Part shown: positions 1 through 7,404 of the stretch, one piece after another
How positions within the stretch are numbered: the first letter of the stretch is position 1
Layout of the letters: each line of letters opens with the position of its first letter
Source: Deltaproteobacteria bacterium RIFOXYA12_FULL_61_11
GTDB taxonomy: Bacteria; Bdellovibrionota_F; JAHFAK01; YA12-FULL-61-11
Length of the DNA: 8,517 bases
Assembly: GCA_001799195.1 (NCBI GenBank)
Contig: MGSU01000174.1
Coordinates: 1-8,517 of the forward strand
Reading direction: 5' to 3'
Made by a program: the position numbers and the translations under genes
Notes under the pieces: model-generated
The model's input: the letters and a program-made list of their open reading frames with translations, nothing else
The model's database searches: none
What the model was told of the DNA's origin: nothing

Positions 1-81
1 TCGTTGTGTTTCGCAACCACGATGGAATCAAATGCTGATGGCCTTTTCAACCTCTTTCTGCAGCTTCTGAAGGGGGCTTAA
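1..81 (+). CDS. Possible 3' end of an upstream gene (uncertain)
   Basis: The forward frame starting at base 1 is open for 26 codons and ends at TAA (79-81), 15 bases before the GTG of the membrane-protein gene. The predicted tail ends in NLFLQLLKGA. Such close spacing would fit an operon partner. The support is weak: a second forward frame is also open until TGA at 68-70, base composition here is less GC-rich than in the clear genes, and 26 codons are too few to recognise a family. The stretch may equally be an untranslated leader of the next gene. Confidence 0.2.
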   Translation, partial: SLCFATTMESNADGLFNLFLQLLKGA

Positions 82-84
82 GGA
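80..84 (+). promoter_or_regulatory. Candidate Shine-Dalgarno before membrane-protein gene
   Basis: AAGGA lies 12 bases before the GTG at 97. The spacing is longer than ideal, but this is the only good purine-rich match near any of the candidate starts (GTG 97, ATG 133, ATG 211). It is the main reason to prefer the GTG. Confidence 0.3.
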
Positions 85-96
85 AACACGAATGCT

Positions 97-1866
97 GTGC
101 GCCTGACCTCCGATTGCGAGTTCCGACAACCGATGAACTACACGGCCGAGGAGGCTCCACAAGGTGTCACGGGCGGGCGTTCGCCTCTCCTCGGTGTGTG
201 CTCGAGGCGCATGTTCTCCCTCCTGCTTCTGCTCCTCATCGTCTTCCTGCCGCTCGTGGCCCAGCTCTCGACCTGGGACACCTTGGCCTGGGAGAAGCAC
301 GCCCGGTTCTTCGTCGGGCACCAACTCGACGAACTCTTTTTCAATCACATCCAGTTGCAGCAGCCCACGCGCTGGGAAGCCACCATGTTCTCCTATTACT
401 GGGGCATCTCGGGTTTCGGTGGCCACAGCTTGACCTGGAATCTCCTCCTCCAACCCCTGTTCTTTCTCTTCGGTTTCATACCCGAGGTGTTCAATCTCGC
501 TTGCCTCTGCTGTCATCTCCTCTTCTCTTTCACACTCTTCCGATGGTCGCGCCGCCGTCCCCAGCTCGGGTCTCCTCACCTGATCCTCGCCCTGGTTATC
601 CTCACGCCCTGGTACCAGGCCACCATGTTCTCCGGCACCTTCCTCTCCCTCTCGCTCGCTCTCTCCCTGGTCCTCCTGCTGTACTTCTTTTCTGCGACCA
701 AGGACTACCGGCGGGGCAAGGTCCTGCTGCTCGGGCTCCTCTGTGGTCTCAATCTCTACAGTTACCTCGTCTTCCGCGTCTATTCCCTGCTCGTTCTCTT
801 CACCTTCCTGGGGTTGTTGGTCTTCCGGAGACCCGCGCACCTGTCCGATCGCCAGGCCCTGCTAAGGATAGGGCTCTTTTTCCTCGGTTGCCTCGCGCCC
901 TTGCACGTCAACCTCGCGGAACCCTTCACCGTCCTCGGCAACCTCTTCGCCGACAACGAAACCGTACTCCACGGTAGCCTCATGTGGGCTCATCACGATA
1001 TCGCGCATGGTGCCACCCTCTGGTCGCCTTTCTGGGACAACCTCCTCGTTCATTTCTTCAACTACCAAAGCTGCCACAATCCCGAGGGCATCCCGGTCTC
1101 GCTCCGCTACCACACCCTCGAACTCGATGTCCTCCTCTTCCTCTGTTGGTGTCTCTTCCTGGGCAAATACCGCACGAGCACCCTGCTCCTCCTCTCCGGC
1201 TTTTCCGCCGCCATGCTCATCCTGCCCAATCTGCTCATGTACCCATGGTCGGTGACCCGCATTGGAGGGGTGGCCCTCCCCTTCCTCCTCGCCGCCGCTC
1301 TTGGTTTCTCCGCCTCGATAGCAGCACCACTGCCGGGCAAGCGAGCCCGGGGCGTCTTCAGAAGCTTGCGCTTCCTCTTCCTCTGCGCCGTCCTCGTCGT
1401 CCTTTTACTCAATAACCTACTTTTCTACCGCCTAGAACAGCGCCGCGACCCGTTGCTCGATTTCGCCGAGACGATCACCAGGCAGGAATATCCCTTCAAG
1501 ACCGTCATCCTCCTCATCCCGAATGACAGCCATCACGGCTCCCTCAATAAAACCTTTTTATGGTCTGTGAGCCGGCGCTTCGGGGTGGAGCAGGCGCAAT
1601 GGCTCAACTTGTCCACACTCAGTGAGTTGCGTCGCTTCGAGACAGTGATCTGTCCCCCTCTTCACAAGCAAGACTTGGATTTTCTGGGGGACGAGTATGC
1701 ATGTGAGCTCTACACGTTGGTGCAAAGATGGGAGCGCGTCATCATCGGCGCCCTGCACTCGGAACCCACCGCAAAGCCACTCCCCCCCGGCTTCCGCTAC
1801 CTCGGCAGCACAGGGCATAGCGAGCCCACACTCACCGGCGACCTGGACTTCTATCTCCTCGAGTAA
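97..1866 (+). CDS. Polytopic membrane protein, possible GT-C-type glycosyltransferase
   Basis: This is a predicted inner-membrane protein of 589 residues when started at GTG 97. Hydrophobic segments lie near residues 40-56, 114-148, 160-199, 208-244, 255-271, 342-380, 389-408 and 423-444, so about ten or eleven helices. A soluble tail of about 140 residues follows (450-589). The long acidic loop after the first helix (W60-D61, E66, D78-E79) is where GT-C lipid-linked sugar transferases carry their catalytic Asp/Glu. The SVTRIGG segment before a late helix also recalls that superfamily. No diagnostic family motif is visible, so GT-C is an inference from topology. Starts at ATG 133 and ATG 211 are in frame; 211 sits directly before the first helix and would drop a 38-residue polar leader. 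Codon bias is clearly that of a real gene. It converges on the phosphoesterase gene with a 20-base gap. Confidence 0.8.
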   Translation: MRLTSDCEFRQPMNYTAEEAPQGVTGGRSPLLGVCSRRMFSLLLLLLIVFLPLVAQLSTWDTLAWEKHARFFVGHQLDELFFNHIQLQQPTRWEATMFSYYWGISGFGGHSLTWNLLLQPLFFLFGFIPEVFNLACLCCHLLFSFTLFRWSRRRPQLGSPHLILALVILTPWYQATMFSGTFLSLSLALSLVLLLYFFSATKDYRRGKVLLLGLLCGLNLYSYLVFRVYSLLVLFTFLGLLVFRRPAHLSDRQALLRIGLFFLGCLAPLHVNLAEPFTVLGNLFADNETVLHGSLMWAHHDIAHGATLWSPFWDNLLVHFFNYQSCHNPEGIPVSLRYHTLELDVLLFLCWCLFLGKYRTSTLLLLSGFSAAMLILPNLLMYPWSVTRIGGVALPFLLAAALGFSASIAAPLPGKRARGVFRSLRFLFLCAVLVVLLLNNLLFYRLEQRRDPLLDFAETITRQEYPFKTVILLIPNDSHHGSLNKTFLWSVSRRFGVEQAQWLNLSTLSELRRFETVICPPLHKQDLDFLGDEYACELYTLVQRWERVIIGALHSEPTAKPLPPGFRYLGSTGHSEPTLTGDLDFYLLE

Positions 1867-1886
1867 GGGTGCTTCGAGAGCCGACC

Positions 1887-3002
1887 TCAACCCTCGCCCC
1901 GAGGTGCCCGCAGCGTGATGAGGAGGATATCTCCGCGTGGCCACAAGCGCATGGTCGGACCCCAGGTGCCGGCACCGCGACTGACAATGGCGGTCATGCT
2001 TCCTACCTGATAGCGCCCTGTCAGGAGTGGATACACCAGGCGCACCAGATATCCGAACGGCCAGAGTTGACCGTTGTGGGTGTGGCCCGAGAGCATCAGG
2101 CCCACGCCTGCTTCGGCCGCGCGTTCGGCCTGCCAGGGAGTGTGCGACAAGAGCACCGTAGCCCCCTCCGGCCTGCCGGTCAGGGTCTGGGCGATGGGAT
2201 CACCCGGCAGATCGCGCCGACGATGCATGGTGAGATCTTGGATCCCTGCGAGGATGAGGCCCGGGGCAACCTTCACCCTACTGTCGCGGAGCAGTTCGAA
2301 CCCCGAGACCCGAAGGACGTTTCCGCCACTTCCCCATGTACCTTCCCCGGAACGGGCTTCGTGATTGCCGAGGACGAACCACTTCCCCAAGCGCGCCTCG
2401 ATCAGGGAGAGGGCCGGTACTTCGAACGAGCTGGGTTCATAGCCGTCGAACATATCGCCCAGAAAAACCAGCAGGTCAGGGCGTAACGACGAGAGTTTCT
2501 CAATGGTCCTCGAGAAGCGCTGGGCGTCGCCGGGGGAACCGATATGAGCATCGGACACGGCGAGGAGCACGGTACCGTCCAACTCCCTGGGCAACCCCGG
2601 CAACATCACCTCGTGTGACTCCACCACCGGGTCGCGCTGGCCCTGGACGAGGGCCACCACGGTCAGGACTGCACCGACGACCAGCGCTCCGCCGCGGAGC
2701 CTCGCACTCCAACGCCGCAGGAAGAAACCGAAGACCGTGACAAGCTCCACGACGAACATGGCCACGGTAAAGAGCAAGCCTGCTCCCAGGAGGTTCATCC
2801 CGAGGTAGTCGACGGCCTCACCGAGCGTGCCGAGATCCTGATGCCGGAGCAGCCGCATTTCCATGAAGCAACCCCAGAGGACCGCTCCGAGACCCCAGAT
2901 AGATGTTCGAGAGAAGCCGGCCAAAACCGGCGTCGAGGCTGCCCGCCAGAGGAGATAGGCGAGCATGAGCGTGTAGGAAACGGTCAAGACTAGACCGAAC
3001 AT
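1887..3002 (-). CDS. Membrane-anchored calcineurin-like metallophosphoesterase
   Basis: The product is a 371-residue protein with four predicted N-terminal helices (about 3-20, 34-50, 67-92, 104-121) and a C-terminal dimetal phosphoesterase domain (about 143-365). All five family blocks are visible: D151-x-H153 in SDAHIGS, G-D183-x-x-D186, GN213-H214-E, H287 in LLSHTP, and H307-x-H309 in SGHTHNGQLWPF. This layout matches the YkuE/YaeI-like branch, which binds two metal ions and hydrolyses phosphoesters. Some relatives act on phospholipid headgroups or lipid phosphates; the substrate here is unknown. ATG 3002 is the first usable in-frame start, though no clear Shine-Dalgarno precedes it. The gene follows the FkbM gene by 52 bases on the same strand and is probably co-transcribed with it. 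The catalytic face (cytoplasmic or periplasmic) cannot be fixed from the sequence. The family call is firm; the role in the pathway is inferred. Confidence 0.93.
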   Translation of the reverse strand: MFGLVLTVSYTLMLAYLLWRAASTPVLAGFSRTSIWGLGAVLWGCFMEMRLLRHQDLGTLGEAVDYLGMNLLGAGLLFTVAMFVVELVTVFGFFLRRWSARLRGGALVVGAVLTVVALVQGQRDPVVESHEVMLPGLPRELDGTVLLAVSDAHIGSPGDAQRFSRTIEKLSSLRPDLLVFLGDMFDGYEPSSFEVPALSLIEARLGKWFVLGNHEARSGEGTWGSGGNVLRVSGFELLRDSRVKVAPGLILAGIQDLTMHRRRDLPGDPIAQTLTGRPEGATVLLSHTPWQAERAAEAGVGLMLSGHTHNGQLWPFGYLVRLVYPLLTGRYQVGSMTAIVSRGAGTWGPTMRLWPRGDILLITLRAPRGEG

Positions 3003-3054
3003 GGATACGACCGTTCTGAGAGCACCACAATACCAGGGACTCGCCTCATCGTTC

Positions 3055-3960
3055 TCATACCCTGAACGAACGGAGAACCGGGGGAAGCTCGGTGCAGGCC
3101 AGGAGCAACGTCCTGTTCTTGTAAGCCTTGCCCATCTGCCAGGGGAACAAGAGGGGACCTCGCGAACCCTGTTCGAGCTTGAACACTTCGTACCCCTTGG
3201 CGGTCAGTAAGGCCAGTGGATCATCCCCCGGCGGAGCGAAAAGCGGGTGCAACTCGACCACCAAAACGGGTTTCCATACCCGGAGAACGGTCTCGGCTCC
3301 GGCAAGAACCAGGCTTTCCGCACCCTCGACATCCAGTTTACACACCATGGCTCGGGGTGCGCGGGTGGCGAGCAACGCATCAAGGGTGGTGAGGGGAACC
3401 TCCACCACGCGGCCGAAACGGTTTTGGGGGGCCAGCGGCACTATCGACGAACAGGGGTTGGCAGAACCTGCCAGGCGTCGATACTTCACCCGCCCCGTTG
3501 AAGCACCGAGGGCAACCTCGTGGACCTCGACCGTATCGAGTCCGTTCAGGAGGAGGTTCTTCCTCAGGCCGGCAGCGAGCTGGGCATCCATCTCCACGGC
3601 CAGGACCGCGCCCCGAGGGAGCAAACGAGCGGCAAGGCAAGTGAAGTACCCGAGATGCGCACCGAGATCCAGGAAGAGTTCGGCTTCGCGCAGTAACAAG
3701 GGCAAGAGCGCCGTCAAGGCGGGTTCATGGCTTCTCCCAGCACCGAGGCGGTGCTGCACCCAGGCAGAGGTCGAGGCGTCCTCGCGGGCGAATTGCAACG
3801 CAACGCCGGCGACTTCGATCCTGGCCGGACTCGAGCTACGACCTTGTCCGAAGTAGCGGATCTGGTGCAACCAGACGAAGCATCCTACGAGCAAACGGTA
3901 GAGGAGATAGCCGAGCGCATGCAACAAACCGGGTCGAGCGGTGTCGGACGGTGCATCCAT
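3055..3960 (-). CDS. FkbM-family SAM-dependent methyltransferase
   Basis: This 301-residue protein carries the Rossmann SAM-binding signature FLDLGAHLGYFTCLAAR (96-112). A ribose-binding acidic residue follows in AVEMD (E123). Two blocks typical of FkbM enzymes are present: VPLTTLDALL (189-198) and KLDVEGAE (208-215). FkbM proteins usually O-methylate hydroxyls on sugars, polyketides or other specialised metabolites. Residues 11-37 form a hydrophobic to amphipathic stretch ahead of the catalytic domain, so membrane association is possible. The gene is first in a leftward pair with the metallophosphoesterase and diverges from the GT2 gene across 88 bases, which hints at a glycan or glycolipid substrate. 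ATG 3960 is used because the N-terminal helix follows it, although no good Shine-Dalgarno is seen. The family call is secure; the acceptor is unknown. Confidence 0.92.
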   Translation of the reverse strand: MDAPSDTARPGLLHALGYLLYRLLVGCFVWLHQIRYFGQGRSSSPARIEVAGVALQFAREDASTSAWVQHRLGAGRSHEPALTALLPLLLREAELFLDLGAHLGYFTCLAARLLPRGAVLAVEMDAQLAAGLRKNLLLNGLDTVEVHEVALGASTGRVKYRRLAGSANPCSSIVPLAPQNRFGRVVEVPLTTLDALLATRAPRAMVCKLDVEGAESLVLAGAETVLRVWKPVLVVELHPLFAPPGDDPLALLTAKGYEVFKLEQGSRGPLLFPWQMGKAYKNRTLLLACTELPPVLRSFRV

Positions 3961-4048
3961 GACCGAATTGTGCGCGGATGCGGTTGAATGTCCAGCTCTT
4001 TCCTGGTACCCACAGCAGTTCTCTCCTTTTTCGTCAGCGGAGAACTAC
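3961..4048. promoter_or_regulatory. Divergent intergenic region, FkbM / GT2
   Basis: These 88 bases separate the two divergent start codons and should hold the promoters for both transcripts. Only one weak sigma-70-like pairing is visible for the rightward unit: TTGAAT (3984-3989), a 17-base spacer, then TACCCA (4007-4012), with a poor -10 element. I see no clear operator palindrome beyond the 6-base GGTACC at 4005-4010. The promoter function is inferred from gene orientation, not from a convincing motif. Confidence 0.45.
4039..4042 (+). promoter_or_regulatory. Shine-Dalgarno deciding the GT2 start
   Basis: GGAG lies six bases before ATG 4049, a near-ideal spacing. The upstream in-frame candidates (GTG 3941, ATG 3959) lack such a site. 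GTG 3941 would also overlap the divergent FkbM gene. Confidence 0.65.
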
Positions 4049-5263
4049 ATGTCCTGGGGTCTCCTGCCCTACCTCGTCGTGGCCCTGGTCGATCTCGGCG
4101 TGATCCTCCTGGTCCTGATCCGGCGCCGACAACTCACCTCGGCCGAGCTCCCGAACCCGTTGGACTGCCCCCTGCGAGAACCCTGGCCCCTCGTCACCGC
4201 TGTTGTTCCGGTGCGTAACGAGGCCGAGAACATCGAAGCCTGTGTTCGTTCTCTCCTCCGACTCGAACCGCCCCTGCTCGAAATCCTGGTCGTGGATGAC
4301 GGCTCGACGGACGAGACCATTTCTTTGCTCGAAGCTCTGCTCCACACCGAACCCCGAGTTCGCTTACTACGAGCCGACACCGCGATGGGTTGGAGCAGCG
4401 GCAAGGCCCGCGCGCTCTGGAGTGGAGCCCAACAAGCACATGGCGACTGGCTGCTGTTCACCGACGCAGACACCCGTCACGATCCTGGTTCGCTGTACCG
4501 GGTTCTCTCGTGGTGCCGGAAGCACGGCGTGGAAGCCTTCTCCTGCGGGGGCACCTATACCTTTCCCGACACCGCCACCGAGCTGCTCGAGACCACCCTG
4601 TACTTCATGCTCACCCTGGGGATGCCGCTGCAGCGCATCGAGGACCCCGAGGACCCCCTCGCCTGGATCAACGGCCAATACGTGCTCATCGAGTCCGCGG
4701 CCTACCGCAGGATCGGCGGGCACCAGGCCGTGGCCAAACACATCTCCGAAGACATGGCCCTTGCACGACTGGTCAAGGCAGCCAAGGTCAAACTCGCCTT
4801 CAAACCCAGGTTCCGGGCCTACCATTGCAAGAATTACAACAATGTATGGTCAGCGATGGCCGGTTGGACCCGTATCCTGGCCATGGGTTCTCCCTGGATC
4901 GGGCTCGGCCGACGGCACTTTCTCCTCTCGGTACTCATCCTTCTCGGCCTACCCATGGCCTCACCGTTCATGATACCGAGCTTGCTCCTGTCGTCGTGCT
5001 CTCTTCCCGCTTGCATGCTGGCCGTGTTCCTCTTCGGTTCCTTCGCGGGCACAGCTCTCGGACTTCGTCACGCCCTCGGTCTCCCCCTCTGGAAGGGAAT
5101 TCTCTGGCCGCTCGGTGCAGCACTTGCTCTGACGGTCTACGTTCGCGCCTTCGTCGCCCGTTTCCTCCACGGCGAGGTCGTGTTCAAGGGACGCCGGGCT
5201 CCCATCACCGCCCCTGGTTCGAACGGAGGACCCGGGTCGAAAGATGATGCGCCGAAGGATTGA
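4049..5263 (+). CDS. Membrane-associated family 2 glycosyltransferase
   Basis: Started at ATG 4049, this is a 404-residue GT2 enzyme (GT-A fold) that would transfer a sugar from a nucleotide-sugar donor to a lipid or other acceptor at the cytoplasmic membrane. One N-terminal helix (about 5-24) leads into the catalytic domain. Visible motifs are VVPVRNEAENIEA (52-64), VVDDGSTDET (81-90), GW-x-x-GKARAL, the metal-binding FTDADTRH (137-144), INGQYVLI (207-214) and SEDMALAR (233-240), which holds the probable catalytic-base ED pair. W-x-x-MAGWTR (267-275) sits where processive enzymes have QxxRW. Two or three C-terminal hydrophobic segments follow (about 290-335 and 349-370). The pattern resembles the CrtQ/HpnB-like branch (carotenoid or hopanoid-associated transferases). 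It is 48 bases upstream of the ACP gene on the same strand, so glycosylation of a product built on that ACP is plausible but inferred. Longer in-frame starts at GTG 3941 and ATG 3959 exist. Confidence 0.93.
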   Translation: MSWGLLPYLVVALVDLGVILLVLIRRRQLTSAELPNPLDCPLREPWPLVTAVVPVRNEAENIEACVRSLLRLEPPLLEILVVDDGSTDETISLLEALLHTEPRVRLLRADTAMGWSSGKARALWSGAQQAHGDWLLFTDADTRHDPGSLYRVLSWCRKHGVEAFSCGGTYTFPDTATELLETTLYFMLTLGMPLQRIEDPEDPLAWINGQYVLIESAAYRRIGGHQAVAKHISEDMALARLVKAAKVKLAFKPRFRAYHCKNYNNVWSAMAGWTRILAMGSPWIGLGRRHFLLSVLILLGLPMASPFMIPSLLLSSCSLPACMLAVFLFGSFAGTALGLRHALGLPLWKGILWPLGAALALTVYVRAFVARFLHGEVVFKGRRAPITAPGSNGGPGSKDDAPKD

Positions 5264-5311
5264 ATGTGCTAGACGTGCGAGCATCGAACGGGAGAGGACC
5301 TGGACGGTTCC

Positions 5312-5572
5312 ATGGATGGCATCTCCGAGCGCGAGCGCTTGCGCGACCTCCTCGGCGAGGTCCTTGCCAAGACCACCCATTACCGAGGCTACCTCGGCGA
5401 TGAGCTGGACTTCCTCGCAGACCTCGGGCTCGACAGCATGAACCTCGGGCGCTTGGTCATGGAACTGGAAGAACGCCTGGACCTCTTCCTGCAAGACCTT
5501 CCCGAGGGCCCGCCCCGGACCATCGGCGAACTCCTGGACGCTATCCTCTCGCTCAGGGAACAACCGCAGTGA
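5312..5572 (+). CDS. Acyl carrier protein, stand-alone
   Basis: This 86-residue acidic helical protein has the 4'-phosphopantetheine attachment motif LGLDSMNLGRLVMELEE, with Ser42 as the expected modified serine. It would carry an acyl chain as a thioester in the cytoplasm. The motif differs from housekeeping AcpP (DSLD/DSLDTVEL), and the downstream partner is an acyl-activating ligase rather than fabF, so this is probably a dedicated carrier for a specialised lipid. An AGAGGA run (5293-5298) precedes ATG 5312 with a rather long 13-base gap. The stop overlaps the ligase start by four bases (GTGA at 5569-5572), which implies translational coupling and a functional pair. Confidence 0.9.
   Translation: MDGISERERLRDLLGEVLAKTTHYRGYLGDELDFLADLGLDSMNLGRLVMELEERLDLFLQDLPEGPPRTIGELLDAILSLREQPQ
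5555..5559 (+). promoter_or_regulatory. Shine-Dalgarno of the acyl ligase, inside the ACP gene
   Basis: AGGGA within the last codons of the ACP gene lies nine bases before GTG 5569. It supports the GTG start and the GTGA stop-start overlap. Confidence 0.55.
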
Positions 5573-7362
5573 GCTTTCGCAATCAACCTTCGTGGCGCAC
5601 CCTGGGTGACGTCCTGGTCGAAGCGGCAGAAACCAACGCCTTCGGGGTTCGCTTCTGGAGCAGAGAGGGCCGGCACCTCGAACTGACCTACCGCGACGTG
5701 TTCCAACGGGCCCGGGCCGTCGCCGGAGAATTGGTCCGCAGGGGAGTGCGTCCTGGAGACCGGGTCATCCTCGTCCTGCCCACCTCTCCGGAGTTCCTCG
5801 ACGCCTTCTTCGGCTGCCTGCTCTCGGGCGCGGTCCCCTGCGCGCTGTACCCGCCGGTACGACTCGGCCGCATCGACGAATGGAAGACCAATACCGCGAG
5901 GATGATCCGCGGCATCGACGCGGTGTTGGTGCTCACCGGCAAGCGCATCTTCAACCTGCTCGGGTATCCGGTACGTGAAGCCCGCCCCGTGCTCGGCTGC
6001 GCCTGTGTCGACGAATTGGGCTCCGGCGAGCTGCTCTCGGACGATATTCCCTTGGAACCGGAAGACCTGGCCTTCATCCAGTACAGCTCCGGCTCCACCG
6101 GTTTTCCCAAGCCCGTGGCCATCAGCCACCGCAATGTCCTGGCAAATGCCGAGGCCATCCTGGCGAGTTTCCCGCTCGCGACCGAAGAAATGAGCTGTGT
6201 GAGTTGGTTACCCCTCTATCATGACATGGGTTTGGTCGGCACCGTGATCTGCGCGTTGGTCTCGCGCCGGCCCCTGACACTCCTGGCCCCCGAACTCTTC
6301 ATCGCCCATCCGGTAGAATGGCTGCGGGCGATCCATGCCACCCGGGCAACGATCACCGTCGCTCCCAACTTCGCCTTCAACTATTGCTGCAGGAAGATCG
6401 AGGAGAGCGAATGCGAAGGACTCGATCTCTCCTGTCTGACCGTTGCCCTGTGCGGCTCGGAAACCGTCCACGCCGGTACCCTCGAGTGCTTCGCCCGCCG
6501 GTTCGGACGCTACGGTCTGGCGTACGAAACGCTGACCCCGGTCTACGGCATGGCCGAAGCGACCCTGGCGCTCACCTTCTCCGAGGTCACCGCTCCGCTC
6601 TCGGCGCTCCGTTTCGAAGAACATGCCCTCGACCTGGAAGGACGCGCGGTCGAGGTGCAAGAAGGAGGCGTCGAGCTGACCTCGGTGGGCAAACCCCTCC
6701 AGGGGATAGAACTCAGCGTGCGCGATCCCGGCGGAAAAGCCTGTACCGAGGGTACGGTCGGCGAGCTCTGGGCACGCGGTCCCTCGATCATGCGCGACTA
6801 CCACGGTCTGCCCGCTGAAACCTCGGCCGTGCTGGTCGAGGGTTGGCTGCGCACCGGCGACCGGGGTTTCCTCTACCGGGGCGAGCTGTTCCTGTGCGGC
6901 CGTTTCAAGGACCTCGTCATCATCAACGGTCGCAACCACGACCCCACCCAGATCGAACACGCCCTCTACGAACTGGAAGCCCTGCGCAAGGGTTGCTGCG
7001 TTGCCTTCAGCCAATTCAGCGATAAAACCGGCACCGAGGAGCTCGTCGTCCTCGCGGAGGTGAAACAGCAACTCTCGATCGAGGAACTACGCCGCTTCAC
7101 CGAACAAGCCCGCACCTTGGTCCAGAGCCGTACCGGCATCACCCCGGCCGTGGTCGAAGCCCTGCCCCGGGACTCCCTCCCGCGGACCTCTTCGGGCAAG
7201 ATCCGCCGCGGCGAGACCCACCGGCGTTGGCTCAAACGCGAGCTCTCGCCGGAAGGCTCCTTCCGCATTTCCTCGATGCTCAAAGAACAGCTCAAAGGTC
7301 GTTACGACCAGCTCGTCTATGCCCGAGACATGCGCCGCTGCCCGAGGGAAGAGCTCTCCTGA
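5569..7362 (+). CDS. Fatty acyl-AMP ligase / acyl-ACP synthetase
   Basis: This 597-residue ANL-superfamily adenylating enzyme should use ATP to turn a fatty acid into an acyl-adenylate and pass it to a carrier protein, most likely the ACP encoded just upstream. Visible motifs are the P-loop-like FIQYSSGSTGFPKP (169-182), WLPLYHDMGLVG (213-224), APNFAFNY (265-272), LCGSETV (294-300), YGMAEATLAL (326-335), GELWARGPSIMRDYHG (398-413), WLRTGDRGF (426-434), GRFKDLVIINGRNHDP (444-459) and the C-terminal PRTSSGKIRR (538-547) with catalytic Lys544. The HDMGL, APNF and GRNHxP blocks are typical of fatty acyl-AMP ligases, which feed ACPs or polyketide synthases rather than CoA. I cannot confirm from motifs alone the insertion that distinguishes those from acyl-CoA ligases. 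Length is normal. The GTG start overlaps the ACP stop. The gene converges on the ThiL-like gene. Confidence 0.94.
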   Translation: MSFRNQPSWRTLGDVLVEAAETNAFGVRFWSREGRHLELTYRDVFQRARAVAGELVRRGVRPGDRVILVLPTSPEFLDAFFGCLLSGAVPCALYPPVRLGRIDEWKTNTARMIRGIDAVLVLTGKRIFNLLGYPVREARPVLGCACVDELGSGELLSDDIPLEPEDLAFIQYSSGSTGFPKPVAISHRNVLANAEAILASFPLATEEMSCVSWLPLYHDMGLVGTVICALVSRRPLTLLAPELFIAHPVEWLRAIHATRATITVAPNFAFNYCCRKIEESECEGLDLSCLTVALCGSETVHAGTLECFARRFGRYGLAYETLTPVYGMAEATLALTFSEVTAPLSALRFEEHALDLEGRAVEVQEGGVELTSVGKPLQGIELSVRDPGGKACTEGTVGELWARGPSIMRDYHGLPAETSAVLVEGWLRTGDRGFLYRGELFLCGRFKDLVIINGRNHDPTQIEHALYELEALRKGCCVAFSQFSDKTGTEELVVLAEVKQQLSIEELRRFTEQARTLVQSRTGITPAVVEALPRDSLPRTSSGKIRRGETHRRWLKRELSPEGSFRISSMLKEQLKGRYDQLVYARDMRRCPREELS

Positions 7363-7404
7363 GACCACGGGGTCCTTGGTAGAAGACAGTTCCTTCCCGC
7401 CCCC

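Noticed and set aside
1-36. Forward frame 3 tail (VVFRNHDGIKC then TGA), faintly like an IS66 accessory protein
   Set aside because: It is eleven residues with no supporting inverted repeat or flanking transposase. The resemblance is too short to mean anything.
28-840. A 270-codon open frame on the minus strand, very rich in Glu and Gln
   Set aside because: It lies opposite the membrane-protein gene. Its acidic composition is the mirror of CTC/TTC/CTG-rich codons on the plus strand, it has no recognisable domain, and the plus-strand frame has the expected codon bias.
1858-1889. Possible terminator hairpin between the convergent membrane-protein and phosphoesterase genes
   Set aside because: CTCGAG and CTTCGAG can pair only briefly with a mismatch, and there is no T-run, so it is not a credible intrinsic terminator.
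3128-3856. A 242-codon open frame on the plus strand
   Set aside because: It is antisense to the FkbM methyltransferase. It is Ser/Arg/Ala-rich and shows no domain pattern.
4390-5247. A 285-codon alternative forward frame inside the GT2 gene
   Set aside because: It has low-complexity Arg/Pro/His-rich composition typical of a shifted frame, while the GT2 frame carries conserved motifs throughout.
5264-5311. Regulatory hairpin or extra small gene in the GT2-ACP gap
   Set aside because: The ATG at 5264 meets TAG after two codons, and the TGCT/AGCA pairing is only four bases long.
6208-7071. A 287-codon open frame on the minus strand
   Set aside because: It is antisense to the acyl ligase, whose motifs are unmistakable across this span. 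Long antisense frames are common in GC-rich genes.
7363-7404. Possible bidirectional terminator between the convergent ligase and ThiL-like genes
   Set aside because: Only 4-base stems (GACC/GGTC and ACCA/TGGT) can be drawn and no T-tract follows on either strand.
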